Positions 25,887-34,853 are shown, counted from the stretch's first letter. The stretch: 64,000 nt of DNA from CAVSMC01 sp963798655 (GCA_963798655.1 CAWCUH010000004.1:558001-622000); one strand, 5' to 3'. Program-made: numbers and translations. The notes: generated from the sequence alone by a model not told the origin.

Positions 25887-26454
25887 CTACGGGTTGCGCC
25901 AGCGATCGGCGACGATGCGCAACTCGACGCCGGGATACACGAGTCGCAGGCGTCTGGGCTCGCGCGCAGACGGATCGGCATAGTCGTACGTGATTTCCCA
26001 GCCGTCCTGGCGCAGCAGCGTCGTGCGGCCCGCGGCGTCGGTCTCGCTCGAATGCGGCGATCCGGGATGCGGCTCGCCGCGCGCCCAGGCGGCGAGCCCT
26101 TCCACCGGCAGCGCAAAGCCGAGCGCGCGCGACGTGAGCGTCGTCCAGTCGGCCGCGCTCTCGGTCGTCCCGTCGGCGCGGGTCAGCGTGACCGCGTGCG
26201 CCGACGCATCGCCGCGAAGCTGCGCAACGATCTGTCCGAGCGGCGTCGACACAGCAAAGCTCATCGTGGGGCGGCACGTGCTCCCACGTGAAATTGACGC
26301 TGATGCCTTCGCGATCGCGCGTGGCCGACATCCGGCCGTCGAGCGCGAACGGCGTGTCGACGAAAGGCCGCGGTGCGGGGGCGGGCTGCGGTGGCGCAAC
26401 CGCGCAACCGGCGATCGCGAGCGTGGCCACGACGATCGACGCGATGCAACGCAC
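25887..26454 (-). pseudogene. lolB: lolB, outer-membrane lipoprotein receptor, interrupted by a one-base frameshift
   Basis: LolB accepts lipoproteins from LolA and inserts them in the outer membrane. A GTG at 26454 begins a short lipoprotein signal ending in the lipobox LAIAGC; the mature part reads FALDGRMSATRDREGISVNFTWEH and then leaves frame. The continuation, STPLGQIVAQLRGDASA to RLVYPGVELRIVADRW, is in the next frame. Removing one T from a TTT run at about 26262-26265 restores DELAVSTPLGQ, the family pattern. Because LolB is normally essential, a sequencing error in the homopolymer is quite likely; otherwise the gene is broken. The 5' end overlaps the TPR gene stop region by context only (27 bp apart). 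Confidence 0.75.
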
Positions 26455-26480
26455 GCTTCGCCGAGCCCGGTGCGCGAAGC

Positions 26481-28229
26481 TCAGTTCGAGAGCCTGCGCA
26501 TCGTCTCGCGCAGCAGCGCGTTCTCCGGCGACGCCTTGAGCTGCGACTGCCACACTTCACGAGCTCGATCCATCTCGCCCTTCTTCCAGAGCACCTCGCC
26601 CAAGTGCGCCGCAATCTCCGCATCGGGCCGCTCGCTCATCGCCTGCTGCAGGTAGCGCTCCGCTTCCTCGAGCTGCCCGAGCCGGTAGTGCGCCCATCCC
26701 ATGCTGTCGAGGATAAACGGATCGCCGGGCTGAAGCTGGTGCGCTTTTTCGATGAGCGCGAGCCCCTCGGCCGTGCGGTCGGTGCGATCGACGAGCGTAT
26801 AGCCGAGCGCGTTCAGCGCCTGCGCATTATCCGGCTTCAGCGCGATCAACCGGCCGAGCCGCGACTCGACAACGTCGATGCGGTCGAGCTTCTCGGCGAC
26901 CATTGCGATGTCGTACAGCAGGTCCGGCTCGTCGGGATGCTCGGCGAGCGCCTTTTCGAGCACCGCGTACGCGCCCGCGTTGTCGCCGGCATCGCGCAGC
27001 AGCTGCGACTCCGCCTGGCGCACCTGCACGCGCTGCTCGATCGTCACCGCCGGAAGATCGGCGAGCCACGCGCGCGCATCGGCGAGCCTGCCCTGCTTCG
27101 CGAGAACTCCGGCGATCCGAAGCTGCGCGAGCCACGCCCGGTCGCCGGCCGGCACGGCCTTGTAGCGCTCGATCGCGACGTCGAGCTTGCCCATCTCCTC
27201 AGCGACCTGCGCGAGATAGAGCTCGACGACGCCGCCTTCGCCGTATTGCGCTTCGTGCAGCGCGAGAAGCTCCTTCTCGGCCGCCGGATAGTCCTTCATC
27301 TGCATGTCGATGACGGCGAGGCCGAACTGGATATCGCGATCGCCGGGGTCGGTCTCGCGCAGCTTCTCGAAAACGCCGCGGGCCTCGGGGAAGCGCTTCT
27401 GCTCGACGTAGAGCTGCGCGAGCGCACCGGCCGCCGAGCGCGATGTCGGCTCGGACTTGCGAAACGCCTCGAGATAATGGATGGCGTCGGCGGGCGAGGC
27501 TCGCGCCAGTATTTCCGATTTCAGCAGCACCGCGCGCTCCCATCCCGGGCGAAGCGCGAGTGCGCGATCGACGGCGTGCTGCGCGCTCTGCGCCGCTTCG
27601 CGATCGGCCGCGCCGGCGTTGAAGGCGGCGAGCGCGAGTGCGAACTGCGCCTCGGCAAGCGTCGGATACGGCTTTGCCAAGCGCTCGAGCAGCTTGAACG
27701 CACTGACGCGGTCGGCCTGCTGGGAGAGAAGCCGCGGCAGCTGCAGAAACGCTTCGCCGAGTGCGCCAGGCGTCGCCGACGCCTGCGAGAGTGCGCGCTC
27801 GAGCGCGGTTTCGAGTTCGCTCGAGTCCGCGCCGACGTCCGGCAACCGGCCGCTGCCTGCGTTCGCGAGCGCTGCAAGCACCTGCTTCGGCCGCTCGGCC
27901 TCGGGATCGATCTCGCTCCACAGCTTTGCCGCGTCCATCGCCGCGGAGCGCTGGCGCGCGGCCAGCGCGGCCTCGGTCGCGCGGCGCGCGAGCGAAGCGT
28001 CACGCAGGTCGCGGGCCGCCTCGTAATACGCGCGCGCCGCCACCGCGGGCTCGCCGCGCTGGAGCGCGATGTCGCCGACCAGGATCCTGTACATCGTGTC
28101 GGCCGACAACGGGCTCGGTCGCGCCGGCGGCTGCGCGTCGGGCGCGCCCTGGGCGAGCGCGGCGACAGACGCGACCGTCGCGGCGACGGCGACTGCGATG
28201 GCGGCGAGCGTGTGGCGTGAAGCGGGCAT
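26481..28229 (-). CDS. Exported tetratricopeptide-repeat protein
   Basis: 582 residues with a signal peptide (about 1-27, VAATVASVAALAQG). The rest is a continuous array of about 34-residue helical repeats with TPR spacing (ARAYYEAARDLRDASLARRA; ALRPGWERAVLLKSEILARA; LNALGYTLVDRTDRTAEGLALIEKAHQLQPGDPFILDSMGWAHYRLGQLEEA is the clearest region, residues about 490-540). It is the usual neighbour of lolB in betaproteobacteria and is probably a periplasmic scaffold. It is divergent from mutM. Confidence 0.85.
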   Translation of the reverse strand: MPASRHTLAAIAVAVAATVASVAALAQGAPDAQPPARPSPLSADTMYRILVGDIALQRGEPAVAARAYYEAARDLRDASLARRATEAALAARQRSAAMDAAKLWSEIDPEAERPKQVLAALANAGSGRLPDVGADSSELETALERALSQASATPGALGEAFLQLPRLLSQQADRVSAFKLLERLAKPYPTLAEAQFALALAAFNAGAADREAAQSAQHAVDRALALRPGWERAVLLKSEILARASPADAIHYLEAFRKSEPTSRSAAGALAQLYVEQKRFPEARGVFEKLRETDPGDRDIQFGLAVIDMQMKDYPAAEKELLALHEAQYGEGGVVELYLAQVAEEMGKLDVAIERYKAVPAGDRAWLAQLRIAGVLAKQGRLADARAWLADLPAVTIEQRVQVRQAESQLLRDAGDNAGAYAVLEKALAEHPDEPDLLYDIAMVAEKLDRIDVVESRLGRLIALKPDNAQALNALGYTLVDRTDRTAEGLALIEKAHQLQPGDPFILDSMGWAHYRLGQLEEAERYLQQAMSERPDAEIAAHLGEVLWKKGEMDRAREVWQSQLKASPENALLRETMRRLSN

Positions 28230-28346
28230 CTGGGTCGTCCTGCGAGAGCGGCCGCCGGCCGGCGGCGCCGAGGCGGAATGTCGATCTTAGGATATATTCG
28301 GCGGCGCACCAAACGCGCAATGCCGCGCGTGAAGCGTCCCGACGCG

Positions 28347-29168
28347 ATGCCCGAGCTTCCCGAAGTCGAAACCACGCGCCGCGGGATCGCGCCGTATGTG
28401 GTCGGCCATCGTCTCGCCGCGCTGAAGGTTTACGACCGGCGACTGCGCTGGCCGGTTCCGGCGGGCCTCGAGCGGCGCATCGCGGGGCGCTCGGTGGACG
28501 CGCTCGATCGGCGAAGCAAGTACTTGCTGTTTCGGCTGGGCGCCGACACGCTGCTGATGCATTTCGGCATGACGGGAAGCCTGCGCGCTTTCGAGCGCAG
28601 CCCGCCGCCGCGCCGAGCGCATGACCACGTCGACGTCGTCCTCGATTCGGGGGCGACGCTGCGCTATCACGACCCGCGCCGCTTCGGCGCGTTGCTGTGG
28701 CTCCCCGCGCCCGCCGAACGCCATCCGCTGCTCGCGACGCTCGGACCCGAGCCGTTCGACGACGCCTTCGACGCGGGCTATCTGTATCGCGAAACGCGGC
28801 GGCGCAGCGCGGCGATCAAGCTCGCGCTGATGGACAACTCGCTCGTCGTCGGCGTCGGCAACATCTATGCAAGCGAATCGCTGTTCCGCGCGGGCATCCG
28901 GCCGACGACGCCCGCGCGCGACATCTCGAAGCCGCGGCTCGCGCGGCTCGTCGAAGCCGTGCGCGCAACGCTTGCCGAAGCGATCGCGAAGGGCGGCTCG
29001 ACGCTGCGCGATTACGTGAACGGCGCCGGCGAGCCGGGCTACTTCCAGAACGATTCATTCGTCTACGGGCGCACCGGCGAGCCGTGCCGCGTGTGCGGCG
29101 CGCCGATCCGTTCGCTGCGCCAGGGAGGTCGGGCGACGACCTTCTGCCCGCGCTGCCAGCGGCGCTGA
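28347..29168 (+). CDS. mutM: Formamidopyrimidine-DNA glycosylase
   Basis: 273 residues. The catalytic N-terminus PELPEVETTRRGI (Pro after the Met, Glu next), the H2TH region (DNSLVVGVGNIYASESLF) and the C-terminal zinc finger with four cysteines (CRVCGAPI ... CPRCQ) are complete. It removes 8-oxoguanine. The start is the ATG before PELPEVE because Pro must be N-terminal; the longer frame from 28278 would add residues in front of it. Confidence 0.97.
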   Translation: MPELPEVETTRRGIAPYVVGHRLAALKVYDRRLRWPVPAGLERRIAGRSVDALDRRSKYLLFRLGADTLLMHFGMTGSLRAFERSPPPRRAHDHVDVVLDSGATLRYHDPRRFGALLWLPAPAERHPLLATLGPEPFDDAFDAGYLYRETRRRSAAIKLALMDNSLVVGVGNIYASESLFRAGIRPTTPARDISKPRLARLVEAVRATLAEAIAKGGSTLRDYVNGAGEPGYFQNDSFVYGRTGEPCRVCGAPIRSLRQGGRATTFCPRCQRR

Positions 29169-29328
29169 CGCTGCGCGTCACCTGCGCTCGCGCGCTTGCC
29201 GTGGCGCGCGCGGCGCCTGCGCTTCTGGCGGCCGACCTGCCCCGTACGCCCCGCCGGGCACATCTCCTGCTTGTGCGCTGTGCTACATTGCCGGCCCGGC
29301 GAACACGACGGCGCCGCATCCGCCCCCG

Positions 29329-31296
29329 ATGGTCCACTCGCGCGAACTCGCGGCACGCTTCGAGGCCTACAGCGACTGGCGTCGCCGGCTTTCGGGCTCG
29401 ATATCGTCGCTGCACCAGTGGCTCGCAGAGCAGGACCTCGCCGACGCGCAGATCGACGCCAAGGTCCAACACCTGCTCGAGCGGCTGCACCAGGACAAGC
29501 TCGTCGTCGCGTTCGTCGCCGAGTTCTCGCGCGGCAAGTCGGAGCTGATCAACGCGATCTTCTTCGCCGACTTCGGCGCACGCCTGCTGCCCTCGTCCGC
29601 CGGGCGCACGACGATGTGCCCGACCGAGCTGCTGTACGACGCGACGCGTCCGCCGTCGATCCGCCTGCTGCCGATCGAGACGCGGCTCAAGGACGCGACG
29701 GTTGCGGAGTTCAAGAACTACGCCGACGAATGGCTGACGCTTCCGCTCGACCTTTCGTCCGCCGAGCGGATGAGCGAGGCGCTGTCCCGCGTGTCGCAGG
29801 TGAAGCGTGTGCCGATCGATCTCGCGCGCCGCTACGGACTGTACGACGACGACGACGTGATGAGCTCGCTCGAGGTCGCCGGCGAGGGCGCGGTCGACGT
29901 CCCGTGCTGGCGCCATGCGGTGATCAACTTCCCGCATCCGCTGCTGCAGCAGGGGCTCGTCATTCTCGACACGCCGGGCCTGAACGCGATCGGCACCGAG
30001 CCGGAGCTCACGCTGTCGCTGTTGCCGAACGCGCACGCGGTGCTGTTCATCCTCGCCGCCGATGCCGGCGTGACGAAGACCGATCACGACGTCTGGACCA
30101 AGCATCTCGCCGGCGACGACGCGACGCAGAAGGCCGGCCGAATCGTCATCCTGAACAAGATCGACGGCCTGTGGGACGAGCTGCGCAGCACCGCGGAGGT
30201 CGACGCCGAGATCGAGCGGCAGCTTCGCAGCACCGCGTCGCTGCTCGACGTTCCGCGCCAGCAGGTCTTCGCCGCGTCGGCGCAGAAGGCGCTGCTCGCG
30301 AAGGTCAACGGCGACGACGCGCTGCTCGCGAAGAGCCGGCTTCCGGCGCTCGAGTCCGCGCTGTCGCGCAAGCTGATCCCGGCCAAGCGCGACATCGTCG
30401 GCGCCGCGACGCGCGCCGAGGTGCGCTCGCTCGTCCATGGCGTGTCGTCGCTGCTCGACGCGCGCCGCGACGGCGTCGCCGAGCAGCTCGCCGAGCTGCG
30501 CGCGCTGCGGGGCAAGAACCACGACGTCGTCGAGCACATGATGGAGCGCGTGCGCAAGGAGAAGGAGCTCTTCGAGCGCGGACTTGCCCGCTACACGGCG
30601 CTGCGCAACGTATTCACCAACCAGACCAATGCGCTGTTCGACGTGATCGGGCTCGAGGCGCTGCGCAAGAACGCCGGCCGCACGCGGCGCACGATCGAGG
30701 AGCGGAAGTTCACCAAGGGCGTGCGCACCGCGATGAACGATTTCTTCGCGACGATTCGCAGCGACTTCGACAAGGCCGCGATCAAGTGCGGCGAGATCCA
30801 CGAGATGATGCAGGCGATGTACGCGCGCTTCGCGAAGGAGCAGGGACTCGAGCGCTTTGCGCCGCCGCCGTTCTCGATGCTCAAGTACCAGAAGGAGATC
30901 GATCGGCTCGAGCGTGCCTACAACGAGCACTTCAACACGCTGTGGAACATGGTGAGCAAGGCGAAGTTCGCGCTGATGAAGCGCTTCTTCGAGACCGTCG
31001 CCTCGCGCGTGAAGCATGTCTACCAGATCGCCAACCGCGACCTCGAAAGCTGGTTGAAGGCGGTGATGTCGCCGCTCGAGACGCAGGTGCGCGAGCATCA
31101 CGCGCAGCTTCGCCGCCGGCTGGAAAGCATCAAGCGGATCCACCACGCGAGCGGCGAGCTCGAGGACCGGGTCGCCGAGCTGCTCCAGGCCGAGGACGCG
31201 CTGGCCGCGCAGTTGCGCGCACTCGAGCGCGAGGTCAAGGCGATCGATGCCGTCGTCGAGCAGCCCGACGCGCTGCCGCTCGCCGCAAACGGCTAA
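29329..31296 (+). CDS. Dynamin-like GTPase
   Basis: 655 residues. A helical N-terminus (about 1-60) precedes a GTPase domain with the P-loop in AEFSRGKSELINAIF (about 65-80), switch threonine region SSAGRTTMCPT, DTPG in VILDTPGLNAIG (about 215) and the NKID specificity motif (about 278). The long helical remainder (residues about 330-640, rich in Lys/Glu heptads such as MERVRKEKELFERGL) is the stalk/bundle of bacterial dynamin-like proteins. Such proteins remodel membranes. It is alone on its strand after mutM; the palindromic repeat at 31297 abuts its stop. Specific role unknown. Confidence 0.8.
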   Translation: MVHSRELAARFEAYSDWRRRLSGSISSLHQWLAEQDLADAQIDAKVQHLLERLHQDKLVVAFVAEFSRGKSELINAIFFADFGARLLPSSAGRTTMCPTELLYDATRPPSIRLLPIETRLKDATVAEFKNYADEWLTLPLDLSSAERMSEALSRVSQVKRVPIDLARRYGLYDDDDVMSSLEVAGEGAVDVPCWRHAVINFPHPLLQQGLVILDTPGLNAIGTEPELTLSLLPNAHAVLFILAADAGVTKTDHDVWTKHLAGDDATQKAGRIVILNKIDGLWDELRSTAEVDAEIERQLRSTASLLDVPRQQVFAASAQKALLAKVNGDDALLAKSRLPALESALSRKLIPAKRDIVGAATRAEVRSLVHGVSSLLDARRDGVAEQLAELRALRGKNHDVVEHMMERVRKEKELFERGLARYTALRNVFTNQTNALFDVIGLEALRKNAGRTRRTIEERKFTKGVRTAMNDFFATIRSDFDKAAIKCGEIHEMMQAMYARFAKEQGLERFAPPPFSMLKYQKEIDRLERAYNEHFNTLWNMVSKAKFALMKRFFETVASRVKHVYQIANRDLESWLKAVMSPLETQVREHHAQLRRRLESIKRIHHASGELEDRVAELLQAEDALAAQLRALEREVKAIDAVVEQPDALPLAANG

Positions 31297-31379
31297 ATAG
31301 GGGACAGACCACGTTTTCGGCAAGCATGAGCGCGGCTAGCCGCGCATCGCTTGCCGAAAACGTGGTCTGTCCCCTATTT
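31297..31379. repeat. About 83-bp near-perfect palindrome (REP-like) between convergent genes
   Basis: The arm AAATAGGGGACAGACCACG, continuing for 31 bases in all, at 31297-31327 is repeated in reverse complement at 31349-31379. The centre (31332-31347) contains its own 16-bp perfect palindrome GCGCGGCTAGCCGCGC. The left edge merges with the TAA of the GTPase gene and the right edge contains the TAG stop (31374-31376) of the ferredoxin gene. The GGGGACAGACC motif is common as a dispersed hairpin repeat in proteobacterial genomes; mobilisation by a REP-associated tyrosine transposase is an inference. It can also act as a two-way terminator. Confidence 0.8.
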
Positions 31380-31625
31380 GGCGGTCATCAGCGCTTCGTA
31401 CTTCAGCTGCAACGCGTCGCGCGACTCGATACGGTCCGGGTTCACCGGGATGCAGCTCACCGGGCACACTTCCACGCACTGCGGCTTGTCGAAGTGGCCG
31501 ACGCACTCGGTGCACTTGTCGGGATCGATGACGTAGATCTCGATGCCCTGCGAGATCGCCTCGTTCGGGCACTCGGGCTCACACACGTCACAGTTGATGC
31601 AGTCGTCGGTGATCAGCAGCGCCAT
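31374..31625 (-). CDS. YfhL-type 2[4Fe-4S] ferredoxin
   Basis: 83 residues. Two cysteine clusters, CINCDVCEPECPN and CTECVGHFDKPQCVEVCPV, with the extra residues between the second and third cysteine of the second cluster that mark the Alvin/YfhL ferredoxins. It is a soluble low-potential electron carrier. It lies 13 bp downstream of coaD in the same direction, a frequent pairing. The last codons and the stop are formed by the palindromic repeat. Confidence 0.95.
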   Translation of the reverse strand: MALLITDDCINCDVCEPECPNEAISQGIEIYVIDPDKCTECVGHFDKPQCVEVCPVSCIPVNPDRIESRDALQLKYEALMTAK

Positions 31626-31638
31626 CGAAACGCACCTG

Positions 31639-32124
31639 CTATTTGCCGTGTTTGAACCTTGCCTTCAGGCGTTCGTTCACGACCGGGTGGACGAACTGCG
31701 AGACGTCACCGCCGAACTTCGCGATCTCGCGGACGATCGTCGAAGACACGAACATGTACTGCTCGGACGGGGTGAGGAACAGCGTCTCGACCTCGGGATG
31801 CAGGTTGCGGTTCATGCCGGCCATCTGGAACTCGTATTCGAAGTCGGACACGGCGCGCAGCCCGCGCAGGATGATTTGCGCCTGCTGCTCGTGCACGAAG
31901 TCCATCAGCAGCGCCGAGAATGCCATCACGTCGACGTTGGCGATCGGTGCGACGACCTCCCGCGCCATCGCCACGCGTTCGGCGGTCGAGAAGAACGGCC
32001 GCTTCGCCTCGCTGTCGGCGACGCCGATCACGACGCGATGGAACAGGTTCGCGGCGCGGCGGACGAGATCCTCGTGGCCGCGCGTGAACGGGTCGAACGT
32101 GCCGGGATAGACGACTTTGAGCAT
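31639..32124 (-). CDS. coaD: Phosphopantetheine adenylyltransferase
   Basis: 161 residues. The nucleotidyl-transferase motif GTFDPFTRGHEDL (T/HxGH) and VSSTIVREIAKFGG (ISSTxxR) are both present. It makes dephospho-CoA, the penultimate CoA step. Its ATG overlaps the rsmD stop by one base (TGATG), so the pair is translationally coupled, as in many proteobacteria. Confidence 0.96.
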   Translation of the reverse strand: MLKVVYPGTFDPFTRGHEDLVRRAANLFHRVVIGVADSEAKRPFFSTAERVAMAREVVAPIANVDVMAFSALLMDFVHEQQAQIILRGLRAVSDFEYEFQMAGMNRNLHPEVETLFLTPSEQYMFVSSTIVREIAKFGGDVSQFVHPVVNERLKARFKHGK

Positions 32125-32651
32125 CAGCGGGCCCGCCGGAAAAGATGATAATGCACCTGCCCCGCGCGATCGTGCCGCCACGTTGACAGCGGCGGCGGCG
32201 GCGCGATCTCGCGTGCCGCTTCGGCGTACAAGGCCCCGTCGCCGGTGAGCTTCGCCGCGCACTCGGGCAGCAGCCACGGCCATGGATCGTCCTGGAACGG
32301 CGGATCGAGGAAGATCGCATCGAACGTGCGCGTCTCGCGCGCGAGCCACGCGCGTGCGTCCGCGGCATGCACTTCGACGCCCGATGCGCCGATCGCCTGC
32401 GCGTTGTCGCGGATCGCCTCGGCGAGCGCGCGGTCGCGCTCGATCGCGACCGCGAGAGCGGCGCCCCGCGACACCGCCTCGAGCGACAGCGCGCCGCTGC
32501 CCGCGAAAAGGTCGAGGCAGCGCTGGCCGGAGAGGTCGCGGCCGAGCCAGTTGAACAGCGTCTCGCGAACGCGATCCGGTGTCGGGCGCAGCGTCCCCGA
32601 CGCCGGGAATCGGATCACGCGGCGCCGGTGAACGCCGCCGATGATCCGCAC
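32124..32651 (-). CDS. rsmD: 16S rRNA (guanine966-N2)-methyltransferase RsmD
   Basis: About 175 residues. SAM-binding motif DLFAGSGALSLEAVSRG and catalytic DPPF (FLDPPFQDDPW) identify the family. The start is taken as the GTG that gives VRIIGGVHRRR, because family members begin at this RIIGG motif; the longer open frame upstream is Arg/Ser-rich shadow. The gene is divergent from ftsY, with about 120 bp between, another classical arrangement. Confidence 0.9.
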   Translation of the reverse strand: MRIIGGVHRRRVIRFPASGTLRPTPDRVRETLFNWLGRDLSGQRCLDLFAGSGALSLEAVSRGAALAVAIERDRALAEAIRDNAQAIGASGVEVHAADARAWLARETRTFDAIFLDPPFQDDPWPWLLPECAAKLTGDGALYAEAAREIAPPPPLSTWRHDRAGQVHYHLFRRAR

Positions 32652-32773
32652 GCGGCCTGTGGCGGAGGACGAATGGGCGATGGCGGCTCCGGGGCGCGAC
32701 GAGCAGTGCCGGCCGCGCGCGCTAAAATTAGCCTGTTGCGCGCGCCGCCGCCACCCCGCGCACCGCAATTTCG

Positions 32774-33715
32774 ATGTTCGACCTTTTCAAGCGCAAGACT
32801 CCCGACGAAGAGAAGAAGTCCTGGAGCGAACGGCTCAAGGACGGACTCGGTCGATCGCGCGAGCGCCTGACGGGCACTCTCGGCGGCGCATTCGCGCGGC
32901 GCAAGCTCGACGACGAAACCCTGGAAGAGCTCGAAACGGCGCTGATCGCCGCCGACGTCGGCGTCCCGGCGACGCAGCACCTGCTCGACGATCTTCGCAT
33001 GCGGTGGAAGCGCGCCGGCGGCGACGGCGACCCGAAGATGATGCTCAAAGGCGCGCTCGTCGACCTGCTCGAACCGCTCGAGAAGCCGCTCGTCATCGGC
33101 GCCGAGCGGCCGTTCGTGATCATGCTCGCCGGCGTGAACGGCGCCGGCAAGACGACGTCCATCGGCAAGCTCGCGAAACTGCTGCAGCAGCACGGGTACT
33201 CGGTGCTGCTCGCCGCGGGCGACACATTCCGTGCCGCGGCCCGCGAGCAGCTCGCCGTGTGGGGCGAGCGTAACGGCGTCGCCGTCGTCGCTCAGCACGG
33301 CGGCGACCCGGCCGCCGTGGTCTTCGACGCGATCGGGGCGGCGAGGGCGCGCGGCATCGACGTCGTCCTCGCGGATACCGCCGGCCGGCTGCCGACACAG
33401 CTGCACCTGATGGACGAGATCCGAAAGGTCCGCCGCGTTGTCCAGAAGGCCGACCCGACAGCGCCGCACGAGACGTTGCTCGTGCTCGACGCGAATACCG
33501 GCCAGAACGCGCTCGCCCAGGTCGCGGCGTTCGACGACGCGCTGGCGCTCACCGGGCTCGTACTCACCAAGCTCGACGGCAGCGCCAAGGGCGGAGTCGT
33601 GGCCGCCATCGCGAAGCAGCGGCCGATCCCGCTGCGCTTCATCGGCGTCGGCGAAGGCGTCGATGACCTGAAACCGTTCGTCGCCGACGAGTTCGTCGAC
33701 GCGCTGGTGGGCTGA
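32774..33715 (+). CDS. ftsY: Signal recognition particle receptor FtsY
   Basis: 313 residues. A short charged N-terminus in place of the long acidic A domain of E. coli, then the N domain (about 30-100) and the SRP GTPase G domain with GVNGAGKTTSIGKLA, DTAGRLPTQ, TKLDGSAKGG and the C-terminal GVGEGVDDLKPF. It docks ribosome-SRP complexes at the inner membrane. Short N-terminal versions are common outside enterics. Confidence 0.96.
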   Translation: MFDLFKRKTPDEEKKSWSERLKDGLGRSRERLTGTLGGAFARRKLDDETLEELETALIAADVGVPATQHLLDDLRMRWKRAGGDGDPKMMLKGALVDLLEPLEKPLVIGAERPFVIMLAGVNGAGKTTSIGKLAKLLQQHGYSVLLAAGDTFRAAAREQLAVWGERNGVAVVAQHGGDPAAVVFDAIGAARARGIDVVLADTAGRLPTQLHLMDEIRKVRRVVQKADPTAPHETLLVLDANTGQNALAQVAAFDDALALTGLVLTKLDGSAKGGVVAAIAKQRPIPLRFIGVGEGVDDLKPFVADEFVDALVG

Positions 33716-33840
33716 CGGGAAGCCAAACAACGGGCGAGCGTGCGCTCACACCGCGCGCCGATTGAACTTGCCGGTTGCGCTGCCGCCCAACCATAGGGAG
33801 CGCTTTAACCGACTAAAACAGTCGGGAACCTTTGTACGTC

Positions 33841-33867
33841 TTAGCACTCTGAATACCCGAGTGCTAA
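33841..33867 (+). promoter_or_regulatory. CIRCE element (HrcA operator) in the rpoH promoter
   Basis: TTAGCACTC-N9-GAGTGCTAA matches the CIRCE consensus at every arm position. A candidate -35 (TTAGCA, 33841-33846) and -10 (TAAAAT, 33865-33870) are superimposed on it with 18-bp spacing, so HrcA binding would block polymerase. A small hairpin CCGACT / AGTCGG (33809-33825) lies just upstream. Confidence 0.9.
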
Positions 33868-33927
33868 AATGGGCCCCCGAAGCGCTCGCTCTCCGAAAGA
33901 TCCGGCCCGTCCAACAGGAGATTCACG

Positions 33928-34782
33928 ATGACGAGTACCGCACTGGCGTTCCCGACCCCCGCTTCGCTTGGGAGTCTGGATCACTATATCCAGGCGGTGA
34001 ACCGGTTTCCACTGCTCACGGCCGAGCAGGAGACAGCGCTCGGCCGTCGGCTTCAGCGTGACGACGACCTCGACGCCGCTCGCCAGCTCGTGCTTTCGCA
34101 CCTGCGGCTGGTCGTGGCGGTGAGCCGAAATTACGTGGGTTACGGGCTGCCGCAGGCGGACCTGATCCAGGAAGGCAATGTCGGCCTGATGAAGGCGGTC
34201 CGCCGTTTCGACCCCGAGCGCGGCGTTCGGCTGGTGTCGTTCGCGCTGCACTGGATCAAGGCAGAGATCCATGAGTACATCCTGCGCAACTGGCGGCTGG
34301 TGAAGGTCGCGACGACCAAGGCGCAGCGCAAGCTCTTCTTCAACCTGCGCAGCATGAAGTCGAGCTCCGCGACGCTGACGACGGGCGAGGCTGCGGACAT
34401 CGCGCGCGCGCTCGGCGTGAAGCCGGAGGAAGTGCGCGAGATGGAGATGCGGCTCACCGGGCAGGACATCGCGCTCGAGCCGCTCGCCGGCGAGGAGGGC
34501 GAAGTCGTCACGCCGATCTCGTACCTCACCGACGCGGACGACGAGCCGGCGGTGATCGTCGAGCGCGCCCAGACGGCGGCGAACCGCAGCGCCGGCTTGC
34601 ACACGGCGCTCGAAAAGCTCGATCCGCGCAGCCGGCGGATCATCGAGGCGCGCTGGCTCGCCGAGGAAAATCCGGCGACGCTCCAGCAGCTCGCCGATGA
34701 GTACGGCGTGTCGGCCGAGCGCATCCGGCAGATCGAGAACAAGGCCATGAAGACGATGAAGTCCCAGATGGCCGCGGCATAG
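33928..34782 (+). CDS. rpoH: RNA polymerase heat-shock sigma factor RpoH (sigma-32)
   Basis: 284 residues. Region 2 (DLIQEGNVGLMKAVRRFDPERG; SFALHWIKAEIHEYILRNWR), the RpoH-box QRKLFFNLR (about 132-140) that separates sigma-32 from other sigma-70 members, and region 4 with the helix-turn-helix (LQQLADEYGVSAERIRQIENKA) are intact. AGGAG precedes the ATG. A CIRCE site overlaps its promoter, so the sigma-32 regulon is placed under HrcA control; an hrcA gene is not in the window. Confidence 0.97.
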   Translation: MTSTALAFPTPASLGSLDHYIQAVNRFPLLTAEQETALGRRLQRDDDLDAARQLVLSHLRLVVAVSRNYVGYGLPQADLIQEGNVGLMKAVRRFDPERGVRLVSFALHWIKAEIHEYILRNWRLVKVATTKAQRKLFFNLRSMKSSSATLTTGEAADIARALGVKPEEVREMEMRLTGQDIALEPLAGEEGEVVTPISYLTDADDEPAVIVERAQTAANRSAGLHTALEKLDPRSRRIIEARWLAEENPATLQQLADEYGVSAERIRQIENKAMKTMKSQMAAA

Positions 34783-34802
34783 AACAGCGGCACTGGAGGG
34801 CA

Positions 34803-34845
34803 CGGGCCCCGCAGCGGCGAAGCCGCCCCCGGGGCCCGTTTTCCA
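34803..34845 (+). terminator. Intrinsic terminator after rpoH
   Basis: GGGCCCCG and CGGGGCCC arms, with an inner CGGCG / CGCCG-type hairpin, are followed by GTTTTCC. It separates rpoH from the convergent kup gene. Confidence 0.75.
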
Positions 34846-34853
34846 TCGGGCGT

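Noticed and set aside
28816..31323. An 835-residue reverse open frame
   Set aside because: Antisense to mutM and the dynamin-like GTPase; no motif.
29329..31625. Dynamin-like GTPase plus ferredoxin as a possible defence module
   Set aside because: The genes are convergent, ferredoxin is paired with coaD as usual, and no partner effector or defence gene is near.
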